A stretch of DNA of 64,000 bases, taken from contig MU860111.1 of the NCBI GenBank assembly GCA_033296875.1, positions 1-64,000 on the forward strand. Direction: 5' to 3'. A model generated the notes under the pieces. It saw nothing but the letters and a program-made list of their open reading frames with translations, did not search any database and was not told the DNA's origin. The position numbers and the translations under genes are program-made. The stretch comes from Achaetomium macrosporum. Lineage: Eukaryota; Ascomycota; Sordariomycetes; Sordariales; Chaetomiaceae. Below, piece by piece: positions 11,447 to 21,388 of this stretch (the first letter of the stretch is position 1; each line of letters opens with the position of its first letter).

Positions 11447-12312
11447 ATGAAGTTCCTCAGCACCGCCCTCGCCGCCTTCGCGGTTGGCTCCGCCATGGCC
11501 GTCCCGGTCCTCGAGGCTCGCACCGAGCCCACCCCGTGCCCGTGCGAGAACGGCGGCGCCCTCCCCTCCGTCAGCCTGCCCAGCCTGCCCGCGGTGTCCA
11601 CCCCCTGCACCACCATCACCAGCGCCGTCGCGACCGCCACCAGCCTCCCGAGCACCGGCTCCGGCTCCGGCTCCGGGGACTGCGACGGTGACTGCGGTCT
11701 CACCGCTGTCGTGGGCGCCGTTGTCGAGGTCGTGGTCGATGTCGAGGCCAAGGTCAAGGCCCACCTCGACCTGATCGCCGAGATCATCGCCAAGGTCGAC
11801 ATCGACGTCGACGCCCTGCTCAAGGTCATTGTTGCCCTCAAGGCCGACCTTCAGGTTCTTCTGGATGCCGAGGTCAAGCTCAATGGCCTGACTGTGGACG
11901 TCGATGCCATTGCCGCCGCCGATCTCGAGGTTGTTCTCAAGCTGGTTGCTCAGATCCAGGCTCTCGTCGCTGAGGTCGAGGTCTGCCTCAAGGCCATCCT
12001 TGCTCTCAAGGCTGGTGCGTGACACTGTCCCTAGTTAACTAGGCCAACTCGATTAGAATGCAAGCTGATCAATTTAAAACAGAGATCCTCGTTGCCATCG
12101 GCGCCGAACTCAAGGCCTGCATCAACCTCGTCGTCCAGATCGGCAACGTCGTCGTCAAGGCCGTCCTGGCCATCATCGCCGACCTGCACGTCGACGTCCA
12201 CGTCGAGCTCGCCGACATTGTCGCCAAGATCAACGCCTGCGTCGCCGTCATCACCAACACCTGCTCGCTGGTCGGGGGTCTCCTCGGCACCCTCCTGAAG
12301 CTCCTCGCTTAA
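11447..12312 (+). CDS. small secreted protein with Val/Leu/Asp helical repeats, function unknown
   Basis: Two exons (11447-12014, 12083-12312; 68-nt intron) give 265 residues. A clear signal peptide (MKFLSTALAAFAVGSAMA) is followed by a Pro/Ser/Thr-rich stretch with CPC, a GSGSGSG linker and GDCDGDCG. From about residue 85 to the end the protein is a run of amphipathic segments rich in Val, Leu, Ala, Lys and Asp (for example KVDIDVDALLKVIVALKADL). Isolated Cys recur in exon 2 (KACINLV, NACVAVI, NTCSLVGG). No catalytic motif is seen and I do not recognise the family. Codons end almost always in C or G, which suggests high expression. It could be a wall-associated or surface-active protein, but that is inference. 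Confidence 0.85.
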
Positions 12313-13012
12313 AGTGGAGGAGTGAGAGGGTTAGGACAGTCATGATGTCTTTGGATGCGCTGATGTCTGCTGGCGTCTCGCGGTGGTCTCTAAAAGGGTT
12401 GTAAGCTTCAATTGTAACTAGTTGAATAAATCGTTTAACTTCGAGCTGTGTGCCTGCTGTGACTTGTTGCTTTGACTTCACGTTGGGAACCAAGAATTAA
12501 GGTTTTCAATCTTCAATGCCAAGTCGAGTTCACACCCCGTTATCAGCAGGGCGGTCTCGAGTGTTATCTGCATGTGGAACTTGTATGCTTTCCTCGCATG
12601 ATCTGTCAGCCAACAAAGCCAAGCAATTGCTCCTACATCATCCGATATGGCGACCCGAAGCTCTCCGTCTCCTGACTTCGACTTCGGGTTTCAACGCCAA
12701 TGGTACTTCAGTCGTTTCGGTCGACGACACAATGTGGTGCCATGGATTGCTCTCTCGTCACCGACGAAGTGCATAAAAGGCGTCGTCTGCTTCGTCCAGT
12801 CCATCGCCAGCACTACTGAACACGTTCACACTCAAAGTCGCTGAACGACGGCGACCCGTTTCGCTATTGCGATCTGAACATCTGAACATCTGAAAACGCC
12901 GAACTCCCATTTGGGTATGCTCTCCCCTCCGTTTACCTCAATCTACGCACTGAACCAACACATGTTAATCCGCACCCAGCGCAATCAAATCATCTCCCAA
13001 ACTGCCGTCCCA
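12313..13012. other. intergenic between the secreted protein gene and the Gln-rich micro-gene
   Basis: No other gene is seen. A TATA-like cataaaagg lies at about 12772. A possible 5'-UTR intron for the next gene runs from GTATGC at 12915 to CCCAG at about 12980. Confidence 0.4.
12425..12430 (+). terminator. poly(A) signal of the secreted protein gene
   Basis: AATAAA about 110 bp after the stop codon of the gene ending at 12312. Confidence 0.45.
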
Positions 13013-13291
13013 ATGGAAGACGAAGAGTACTACCACATGATGCTCGAGGACATGGAGCGCCTCACCCGCGTCCACCACCACTATCCTTCGCTGCCCAACA
13101 CCCGCGACCCGTCCCCCACACGCCAGCAACCGCACCAGCAACAACCACAACAACCACAACAACCACACAGCCCCTGGGTATCCGGTCTCAGAGTAGCGCT
13201 GGACAACGCTCTCAATGCGGGACTGGAACGGCTGCGTTTTGCACGGGGAGGGCATGACGGGCGACGAGGCAGTACGGGTAGCGCTTCTTGA
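13013..13291 (+). CDS. possible small Gln/Pro-rich protein, 92 residues
   Basis: The frame starts MEDEEYYHMMLEDMERLTRV, an acidic amphipathic helix. It passes through a low-complexity tract of Gln and Pro encoded by CAA/CAG repeats at 13123-13168, and ends with a second helix (VSGLRVALDNALNAGLERL) and a basic, Ser-rich tail. The frame is also open upstream, with in-frame ATGs at 12917 and 12962, but a plausible 5'-UTR intron covers that stretch, so 13013 is chosen. There is no signal peptide and no known family. The two ordered helices and the TATA-like motif upstream argue for a real gene; the small size and simple sequence argue for caution. Confidence 0.42.
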   Translation: MEDEEYYHMMLEDMERLTRVHHHYPSLPNTRDPSPTRQQPHQQQPQQPQQPHSPWVSGLRVALDNALNAGLERLRFARGGHDGRRGSTGSAS

Positions 13292-13589
13292 TCTCTCTGT
13301 ATGGGTGCTGGATTATGTGATATGATTGAATGGCTGTTTATGTGCTGCGCTGTTATGGTTTGGGATGGAGTTACGGTTATGTTTGAATGGGCGAGGGAAA
13401 ATTGGACAGGGCGAGCGGGTGATGATACCCTCTACTCCAGCGTTCAAAGTTGGGGTTATAGTAGAAATACAATGACAGAACTCTGACAGTATCAACCCAG
13501 CTTAACTGGGAACCACTCCTCTCGAAGCTCAAATGGATAAAGAGGGGAGAATCGGTAAGGTATGTAATCAGCTCCCGCATCTCCCATCC

Positions 13590-14345
13590 TCACGCTCTCC
13601 TAGTCTTCGGCTTCCCCTTCGGCTTTTCATCCTCCTTCTCCCCTCCCACCTCCTTCTCCATCATCTCCTTAAACCCCCCGGCCGAACAACAATACAAAAA
13701 CACCTCCGGCACCTCCCGATAATAACAAACCCTCTCCCCCTCCTCCCCTTCCCACGACGGCGCACTCATCCAGTTCGCACTATACACCAGCGCCGTCTCC
13801 ATCTCCATCACCCCCTCCTCATCCTCCTCGGTATTAACCAACGGCACTACCCCGTACTCCCCATACAAATGATCCCTTACGCCCTGCACCAAATCAAGCT
13901 TACTCACCCCGTCCTCATTCTCCAGCACGATATCGGCATCCACCTCGGGAAGACAGCACGGGCACCCCAGGGCATGAGTCTTGTCAAACACCTTGATCTC
14001 AAATTTCTTCACTGGCGGCGAGGTCAGGTAGTACGGGATACTCGCGTCTGCTCCGACGGTCGACAGGAGCTGGGTGAAGATGCCGTGCCAGTAGGACCGG
14101 AATTCCTCGCGCGTGGTGCCGGGCGGCCCTTGCGGGCTGGAAGGGAAGGCGGCGCGTGTTGCGGTGCGGATGGCTTCGATTGTGGGGTCCCATTTTTCGA
14201 GGAGCTTTTCTGTGGCAGTGGGGTTGTCATCATTGGAGTTCGGTTGGGTGAGGAGGTCGTCTAGGTTGGTGTTTTGCAGTGGTTGTGAGAGGGCGGCTGT
14301 GTTGATTGGAGGGTTGGTACCGGTAGTAGTAGGTGGCGAGGACAT
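13590..14345 (-). CDS. unrecognised intracellular protein, 251 residues
   Basis: A single exon. The start MSSPPTTTG at 14345 is preferred over the upstream ATG at 14546, because the extra 67 codons look like untranslated leader and a TTTATAAA motif lies inside them at about 14491. An unordered Thr/Asn-rich N-terminus is followed by a folded-looking core: LLEKWDPTIEAIRTATRAAF, FRSYWHGIFTQLLSTVG, KKFEIKVFDKTHALGCPCCLPEVDADIVL and VCYYREVPEVFLYCC. The tail is Lys/Glu-rich and ends in a basic KPKGKPKTRRA. The GCPCC and YCC clusters might bind metal, but this is a guess. No signal peptide or membrane segment is seen. Confidence 0.7.
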   Translation of the reverse strand: MSSPPTTTGTNPPINTAALSQPLQNTNLDDLLTQPNSNDDNPTATEKLLEKWDPTIEAIRTATRAAFPSSPQGPPGTTREEFRSYWHGIFTQLLSTVGADASIPYYLTSPPVKKFEIKVFDKTHALGCPCCLPEVDADIVLENEDGVSKLDLVQGVRDHLYGEYGVVPLVNTEEDEEGVMEMETALVYSANWMSAPSWEGEEGERVCYYREVPEVFLYCCSAGGFKEMMEKEVGGEKEDEKPKGKPKTRRA

Positions 14346-15202
14346 TGTGATGGCTTTTCTTCGGCCGTTCGCGCCGATTGAGTACCTTATTTGGTACGTG
14401 GTTGATGGAGCAGTGAGACTGCGAGAGATGATTTTTGGGAATGGCCCGAATGGGGAGGCAGAGTTTAGCGGTGGTCTCACTCGGCTCCCCTTTATAAATG
14501 TATGCCAGAATGCATCTGAGAACAAAAGCGCCTGGTTTCTCGTCATGGCTGCCTGGTCTCCAGGTTTGGCCTTGTGTTTGTGATTTTGGGGAGGCCAATC
14601 TGAAACTCTGACTCACGGCTGCACCTGCCACACCAATCGAAACGCCGATCCAGCGAGGACATGCGGGCGTGGAATCCTTCCATGAGGACCGGGGGACGGT
14701 TGTTCAATGCTCACCGGAATATACTATGAGTCAGATGGGGTCGATAGGCTCTGGTTTTAGTACTACAGGAATCAAAACACTATTGTCCGTTAATAGTTGG
14801 TCAAACCTTTCCTTTTCTAGGATGCCTTGGAGTTTGGAATTTGGATCGCACGCACAGTGTGCTAACACCGTCAAAGATGGAGAACGATAATACAGCAAGA
14901 AAAGTCCTCATGAACAAAAGGATCCCTTCGAGCTAGGATGACAAGGAGAAAGCCATTCTATAGATACCCGCTCCCCATATGGGCGACAGCTTTAATTACC
15001 CTATGTAACGGCCGCCTGTGGCAATTTTGGTAGGGCTGCAGGGGTGGCATGTGACACGGATACCCATGCCGCTCTGAATCTTAACCGAATCAACCGATGC
15101 CTCGGAACATCTTCAGGTTACGAATACTAGTAATTAGTACTGCCCAGTCCACCATTCATCCAGTCTTGGTATCAGAAACTCCTCCAGCCTGCTCTTACCA
15201 CA
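14346..15202. other. divergent intergenic region before the Zn2Cys6 regulator
   Basis: No gene seen. It contains the promoter of the 13590-14345 gene (TTTATAAA at about 14491) and, at 15100-15105, one CCTCGG, the core that Far/CTF1-type regulators bind, about 100 bp upstream of the regulator's own ATG. Confidence 0.45.
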
Positions 15203-17696
15203 ATGCCTTCTCCAGGACGAGCGACATCGCGGCCGCCCAGACGGGCAGCGGTCGCATGCAAGGCGTGCAATTCGCGCAAAGTACGATGCACAGTCACGCT
15301 CTCGGGCACGCCTTGCGCCAACTGCGTTGTGGACGGCATCCCTTGCGAGGTCTTGAATCGCAAGACACGGCGGTAAATCCGGCGGGCGTCGCTTTTCACA
15401 TACCTGACCTTTTCGTACTGATCCTTCCCAGAAACACGGATCTGCTTCCGTCTGTTGCGCTTGGGGTCGAGGAGCCCGTCAGGGGCGAGGATGAGGCACC
15501 AGGCACATCGCCCTCTAGAAAAAGAAGACGCCACGATGTTATGACTGATGATCCGTCGAAATCGTTGGGATCGCACACGGTCACGCCAGCACCACCTGAC
15601 AGTGAACCTCAGCGATCGCAGTCCCCTCTACGGCCCCCGCCGTGTCTACCAGACCCTTCTGATGCTGCAGAAGACAGCTCAGCTTATGCCGAGACTCTAG
15701 AGGGCGGCAGCGACAGCAGACGCGGCGTCCCGTTCTATCCTGGCGATCGAAGAGGACCGGCCTTTCTCATCGACATATGTGAGCCACATCGGTCTTCCGC
15801 CAGCAGCCATTGCGTGGTCAGCATGCCTTCAACCAAGTCACTGCCACCAGAGGACGTCAACTACTTGCGCATCAAGGGCGCCTTCACTCTACCACCGCGG
15901 CATATCCAGGACGCACTTGTCCAGTCGTACTTTCACCACGTGCATCCTTTTGCACCCATCCTCGATCCCTTCCAGTTCATTGCGGACTATGAAAATAACA
16001 GCGCCAGCCTCCTCCTGCTCTGGAGCATGTTCGTGGCCGCAGCAAGTGTATGGTGGCTTCAACTAAGTAAGCATGTCTTTTGAAGGATCTGTAACTGACT
16101 AGGTACTTTGTTGTAGTTCATAGACAGTAACTTGCTCACGAAAGATTTCTATCATTCCCGCGGAGCTTTAAAGCGCGCTGTATATCAACGGGCAAAGGTG
16201 GGCAGTTCCACCTATGTCCTGCTATAGTAGTAGTAGTAAACGGCGGTGTTAACGGATAGGAAAGGCACTGTACGATGCGAACTACGAGACGGACAAGATA
16301 ACCCTCATCCAGTCCGTATTTTTGATGAGCCATTGGTATACCAGCTCTGACGACCGGGCTGGTCCCTGGCATTGGAACGGCATCGCCATCGGCTTATCCC
16401 ACACTGTTGGTCTCCACCGACTACCCGAGCCTGCCCCCGAGAATTCTCGCGCTATACGGCCCTTCTGGCGCCGCCTGTGGTGGTCCATCTATTGCCGCGA
16501 GGCCTGGCTCTCTCAAGGCCAAGGCCGACCGATGCGGATCTCCCTGGACGACTCGGATACTGCACTTCCTGGACCTCGTGACAAGGATCACGTCCCAACC
16601 GGGCTACCAGAGGAGATCCAGTCCAAGTATCTACATAAAGAAATGGGCGAACTATTTGACATGTGGATTTCCTTTGTCAGGCTGGGAATCGCACTGGGCT
16701 CCATTCTCTCGGCCAATTACAGGGCAAAGGCGACCAAGACGACGAGGGGTGATCTCGAGCGTAGCGAGCGCGAAATCAGGGCCTGCTGCATTCCCGCGCC
16801 AGAGAGCATAGATCAGAACCGTCTCATTGCGTCTCATTACTACCAATTTAAACTCTACTTCGAGTGAGTCACCGTGGCTGTTGGGACCCAATTCTTTACT
16901 CACTTTTCCAGGGCAACAATCATCGTCTTGTATCGACCCTTCATCCTCGGCACCCCGCGGGAGATCGGGATTGAGCAACAGGAATCATGGAGGTCGTTTG
17001 CCTGCCGCAAGACGAGGACTGCCGCATGCAGTGCCACCAGTGCCGTCAGCTCCCTGATGGCGGAGGACCTTATCGGCTTCAGTCATACGCTCACGTATGT
17101 ATCTATCTTGGGTATCCCCAAGTTAGTATTCGAGTGCTGACGCATAGCAGTGTCCTCGCCCTTGTGCCTCCGATGCAGATCCATGTTTTCGAATCGACAT
17201 CATCCAAGCCCATGGCGCGTCAGATCGCCAAGCACAACCTCGCGCTCTGCATGCTCGCTATGGAAGAGCTTGGCAAGTCCTACATCTCTGCGATTGCGGC
17301 CTACAAGCTGTTCGAGACGGCAATCCGGAAGGTCGAGAAGGCGCGCGGGTCCGAGAAGGCGCGCGGGTCCGAGAAGGAAGCTTCTTCTGGTGCGCCGCAA
17401 CCACGTCCTCCTTCCCCGGCCGTGGCGATTGGCCAAACGGGGGGTGGGACTCAATCTGCCTCGTCGTGGGAGGACTGGCCGGAAGGGTACTCGACTTCGA
17501 CAGCGAGCGTCATTGCAGACGTGTGGCTGCCGTGGAGGTATGTTGTCTTTTGAAGCTGTCAGCCAAGGTGGTGAAATCGGTGTGCTTACCAACCAGTGTG
17601 TTTAGCAGCGAAGTCTGGATGGATGTTCAGGACGCGAGCGAACCATTGGTAAACAGTGACGGCTCCCACGTGTTCCTCGCGGAGTGGGCGGGCTGA
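15203..17696 (+). CDS. Zn2Cys6 transcription factor of the CTF1/FarA-FarB type
   Basis: Seven exons (15203-15372, 15432-16047, 16117-16197, 16265-16863, 16912-17094, 17151-17537, 17606-17696) give 708 residues. Cys 19, 22, 29, 38, 41 and 48 form the binuclear zinc cluster (CKACNSRKVRC then CANC and IPC). A basic RKRRRH nuclear signal follows. The middle-homology fungal_trans domain carries IKGAFTLPPRHIQDALVQ, YQRAKALYDANYETDKITLI, HWNGIAIGLSHTVGLHR and LWWSIYCREAWLSQGQGRP. These are close to the cutinase regulator CTF1 and the A. nidulans fatty-acid regulators FarA/FarB. An in-frame 18-bp tandem duplication (17341-17376) gives ARGSEK twice. The acceptor of the last intron may be 17605 or 17608. 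The gene is tail-to-tail with an enoyl-CoA hydratase gene. Confidence 0.88.
17341..17376 (+). repeat. 18-bp in-frame tandem duplication in the regulator gene
   Basis: Two identical 18-bp copies encode ARGSEK twice in the C-terminal, non-conserved part of the regulator. Confidence 0.85.
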
Positions 17697-17823
17697 GAAT
17701 CACCATTGGTCTCGCGGAAGCAGCAGGGGGATATCGTACAGCCATGTTTGCTGATCAGCTAAGAATGTAGGTAGACATGTGTGTACCTGGACGGACATGG
17801 CAACCGCTTCCTCCAACACATAA

Positions 17824-18838
17824 TCAGATCTTCGCAACAAGCTCCCCCTTCTCGCGCGACGCCGCCCACCACGGCCAGAAGGGCACAGCCTCCCGATCAA
17901 ACGACCCACCAAACCCAGGCTTCTTCTTCTTCATAAAGCTCTCGATCCCCTCGCTATTATCCCTCGACCCAACCATGGAAATAAAAACCCTCGAATCCAG
18001 CTTATGCGTCTCCTCGGGCGTGTCCGGGCAGTACAGCAGCAGATCCCTCATCAACTTGGTACTCGTCAACGACGTGTTCTCGGCAATGTCAGTCGCCAGC
18101 TGCACCGCGTGCGCCACCGTCTCCTGCGGGGTGGGAAGGAGCGCGGAGAACAGCCCGCTCACGAGCGGGTCCGACGCCGCGTAGGTTGCTCCCGTCGTGG
18201 CGAGATGTGTCGCCCGCGCCAGCCCGAGCAGGCGCGGCAGGAAGAAGGCACTGCACGACTCGAGCGTGAGCCCCCGCCGCGCAAACGGCAGGCTCACCTT
18301 GGCGTCGGCCCAGGCCACGCGGATGGCGGCGGGGAAGGTGATGGTGAAGCCGAAGCCGGCGGCGGGGCCGTTGAGGGCTACAATGGTGGGCTTGGTGCAG
18401 TGAGCTATGGCGAGTGCGACTCGGCCGCCCCTGGGGTGGGGTAAATCATGGTGTGTCGGTGAGTGCGCGGAGAAACTAGCTACCGGTAGGGAAGCAGGGG
18501 CCGACGAACTGGTCTCTGTATCGGGCGATGAACTCTTCACTCTCCTTGTGACGCAACAGGCCCGAGAAGCCGACTTTGAGATCGGCCCCGGCGCAGAATG
18601 CCTTCCCGTTGCCGGTCAGGACCACAGCGCGGACCCGCTCATCTTGGTCAATCATCCGATAGGCCGCCTCAAGCTCGGTGAGGAGGTGCTCGGTGACAGC
18701 ATTGTACTTCTCGGGACGGTTGAAGGCCACGATGAGCACCTTGGTGGGCGTGGGCGAGTCTGCGGGAACGTGGGAGACGCTGATGTCCTTGAAGGGCACC
18801 GAGGCGTAGGAGGAGGGGGGTACGGTAGCGGTTGACAT
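17824..18838 (-). CDS. enoyl-CoA hydratase/isomerase family protein, probably peroxisomal
   Basis: Two exons (18838-18510, 18430-17824) give 311 residues of the crotonase fold. Visible are AFCAGADLK (first oxyanion-hole loop), NGPAAGFGFTITFPAA (second loop), ARRGLTLESCSAFFLPRLLG with the usual catalytic Glu, and a C-terminal helical part. The protein ends in AKI, a PTS1 variant known from the Candida tropicalis peroxisomal multifunctional enzyme. Joining the exons in frame (RYRDQ to GGRVALA) requires the donor GTTCGT at 18509, although a GTAGCT lies 22 nt downstream. That second site would break the frame. The ATG at 18838 is chosen because the upstream extension is not conserved-looking. Likely role: beta-oxidation of acyl-CoA, with a CTF1/Far-like regulator next door. 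Confidence 0.88.
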
Positions 18839-19419
18839 GTTGAGGGTGGAGTCGTAGATACGAGGGCTCACTTGGTTGGATTTGGGACTCGTCCGAAATT
18901 GTTGTTGGGGATCATGATCCTGTGGGAACTCGGGAGTGTAAGGTTTTGAGTCTCTTCCCAACCATTCTATACCAAGAATCGCGGATCATGGCGGCCCGCC
19001 GTATCCGAGGCATTTGAGGCGTGCCGAGACGGCATGTGATGCTAGATCATGCTCTTTGACGTCCATATCGGTTTCCCTGGTCATGTCGAAGGTTGTTGGG
19101 ATGCGTTGTAAGCGCTGCAGACTGGGCGTGGCTCAGATGGACCCACAAAGTACCGAGGTCGCCGCTTGCCCTCCAGAGACATGTAATGGATAGAGTACTC
19201 AGGTCCGGGCTTCCGGAGACATTGCCAAGCGACCCTCAACAGTTTCGAAGACTTCTGCCGAGGTACTCAACAAGGAAGTGGTGATGTTTCCAGTTCCTAT
19301 GGGAGTAATCATAGCGGGTGCGCGGTGCTACTATATCTTCTCTGTGACACGACTTCGCCTAGTGGTCATACCACCCAATCAGCCGAACCTACCTCTGTAA
19401 CAAGCGCAAATACGTCAAG
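18839..19419. other. divergent promoter between the enoyl-CoA hydratase and thioesterase-like genes
   Basis: No gene is seen. Three copies of CCGAGG (CCTCGG on the minus strand) at 19005-19010, 19153-19158 and 19258-19263 match the core bound by FarA/FarB and CTF1-type factors, all in the same orientation. Confidence 0.5.
19005..19263 (-). promoter_or_regulatory. three Far-type CCTCGG motifs
   Basis: Copies sit at 19005-19010, 19153-19158 and 19258-19263. The nearest is 167 bp upstream of the enoyl-CoA hydratase ATG. The hexamer is not rare in this genome: the gap 52200-54326 has at least five copies, so function is only suggested by context. Confidence 0.35.
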
Positions 19420-20319
19420 ATGGGCGCCACCTGGGGTGACTTGGCCGTGTATGCACCTCCGGCAATGTCGCTTCTAAGTTGGCGAACCCTGACCGTGGTG
19501 TTTGCCCTCGCCAACCTGAAGAGCCTGCATTTCATGTGGTTTGTGCGTCTTCCCCGGCAATCTGATGACGGACAGCATAAGACTAACTGCTTTTTAAACC
19601 CCCAGCTTCGATTCTTACGAGCTTTCGTGCGGCGGCTGACAGACCCGGCACCGAGCAAGCACCTCTCCCCACGTTGTCTCTTCCTCCCGGCCATCAGCGG
19701 CACACGGTCACCGGCCCTCGAGTGCGACTACAACCTCCACAAGTCCAACTCGACCTACTTCACCGACATGGACATGTCGCGCGGTAACTTCTGTCTGGTG
19801 CTCTTCAGTCAGCCGTTCAACCCGATCCCCGGGCCGGCACACTTCACTATGATCCTGGGCGGCGCCATGTGCACGTGGCATAGAGAAATCAAGCCGTACC
19901 AGCCGTACGAGCTGTGGACACGCGTGGTATCCTGGGACGAGAAGTGGTTGTACGTTGTCACGCACTTTGTCAAGGCGGGCGTGTTCCGGCCCGACGAGTT
20001 CGTGATGCAGCCATGGAGGAGGGGGAAGGGCGGCAACAAGGGAGCAGAGAAAGATAAAGATGAGGTCGACAGGGCGAAGGCGGTTTTCGCCTCGTCGGTG
20101 GCGAGATATGTGTTCAAGAACAACCGGAAGACCATCCCACCGGAGCAGGCTCTGAGGCGTGTTGGGTTACTGCCAACGGACCCGGCCGAGCTGGCCGAGG
20201 TCGAGAGGGTCAGGGTCAAATGTCTGCCGGCCGGGAAGCTGGAGGCCGGATGGGAGACGGTTCGGGATTTGTTCGAGCCGGGACCTGCAGCTTTGGGTTG
20301 GTATCACAGTGCGTATTGA
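19420..20319 (+). CDS. THEM6-like thioesterase-superfamily protein with N-terminal membrane anchor
   Basis: Two exons (19420-19542, 19606-20319) give 278 residues. An N-terminal hydrophobic helix (SWRTLTVVFALANLKSLHF) is followed by a hot-dog fold of the THEM6/4HBT_2 type. Markers are ECDYNLHKSNSTYFTDMDMSRGN, a FTMILGGAMCTWHREIKPYQ strand-helix pair, YELWTRVVSWDEKWLYVVTHFV, and QPWRR followed by a Lys/Glu-rich helix. The relatives are ER-membrane proteins of poorly known function, assumed to act on acyl thioesters. The intron (19543-19605) is 63 nt, has a CTAAC branch site and no in-frame stop, so retention would insert 21 residues. Removing it gives FMWFLRFLRAF, which fits the family. The gene is divergent from the enoyl-CoA hydratase. 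Confidence 0.85.
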   Translation: MGATWGDLAVYAPPAMSLLSWRTLTVVFALANLKSLHFMWFVRLPRQSDDGQHKTNCFLNPQLRFLRAFVRRLTDPAPSKHLSPRCLFLPAISGTRSPALECDYNLHKSNSTYFTDMDMSRGNFCLVLFSQPFNPIPGPAHFTMILGGAMCTWHREIKPYQPYELWTRVVSWDEKWLYVVTHFVKAGVFRPDEFVMQPWRRGKGGNKGAEKDKDEVDRAKAVFASSVARYVFKNNRKTIPPEQALRRVGLLPTDPAELAEVERVRVKCLPAGKLEAGWETVRDLFEPGPAALGWYHSAY

Positions 20320-21388
20320 TGTCAGGCCGAGAGAATAATACCTGCCTTGCCACGGCCACCTCTCCTGGACATAGAGACGTAGGGAGGTTTAGAGAAATTA
20401 AACCAAACTTCCATAACTACTCATAAAGCATGTAGTGTGTGTAGCATTAGAGCATGAAGAGGTAGGGATTGGGAAGTTGTTCTCAATATAATGCCGCTGA
20501 CCATGTAGAGCTCTGGTGATGGGTGGATAGTTCTGATTGTATGCCGCCTGGCAATCAAAGTGCGACAGAACTATCAACAGCGGTGCTGCCGTATACAAGA
20601 GCTCCCACCGAACCAGGCGAACCTATTAATGAGACAGTTCTCACCCCAGAGACGGTACTAGTAAGTCCATATTTTTGCTTTCACTCTCTTTGCCGGTTCC
20701 TCTTTCCTCTTCCTTGCCTCCTGTCTTTCTTTCTCGCCTCTACTGTGGTATATGACTGTTCTCCTGCAATACTCAAAGGAGAAACCCTTGGGGTCGATGC
20801 CATGGATGCTTTCTGTGCTTATAATGTAATGCGCCAGCCCTCTAGAGATAGAAACAAGCGGAAAGCGGTAGTATGTACGCCTCCTGCATGCCGAACCAAC
20901 CTCGGGCTAGGTAGAAGCTGCTGCGTTGTGACTGTTGCTGCTGGAAGACTCCTAGTACATACGTATTCGAAAGCATCGGGTTGCTTCGCCTTTGTATGTA
21001 TGTACATGCTGCGAATCACGGCCACCTCTAGGCCGAAGGCTTCTCAATTTGCTCTCCACTCTAATTACTTGAAGGGCACCTGGGCTAGAACCCAGAGAAT
21101 ACAGCAAACATCCGGTGTACAGGCAGGTGACTATCCCAGACCAGGTGGTGAGCCCAAGAGCAGCTCATAGCGCCTGATCTCTGGAGTCGGCATATCTATG
21201 GGTTCTCCACTTCATCTCTCGGCCGAGGCGTTGCACCAGCAAAAGGGCTGTAAGAGGACGCGTTGTAATCACCTCGCTTCCCTGGCAATCATTCCCAGAC
21301 TGCTTGCCCCATCGAGGCGCTCTGCACGTCCGGGGACAATGCGGGATTGACGTTCCATGGAAGACCACTTGATTCCGCGGGAAGACGT
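20320..21388. other. intergenic between convergent genes, no gene recognised
   Basis: A 215-codon frame at 20523-21170 has no recognisable domain, no consistent codon bias and several short simple-sequence parts, so it is treated as chance. No other content is seen. Confidence 0.5.

Noticed and set aside
11387..12025. 212-codon minus-strand frame opposite the small secreted protein
   Set aside because: Mirror of the Val/Asp repeats; the plus strand has signal peptide, intron, TATA and poly(A) motifs.
20523..21170. 215-codon plus-strand frame
   Set aside because: No recognisable domain or codon bias, with simple-sequence pieces; probably chance.
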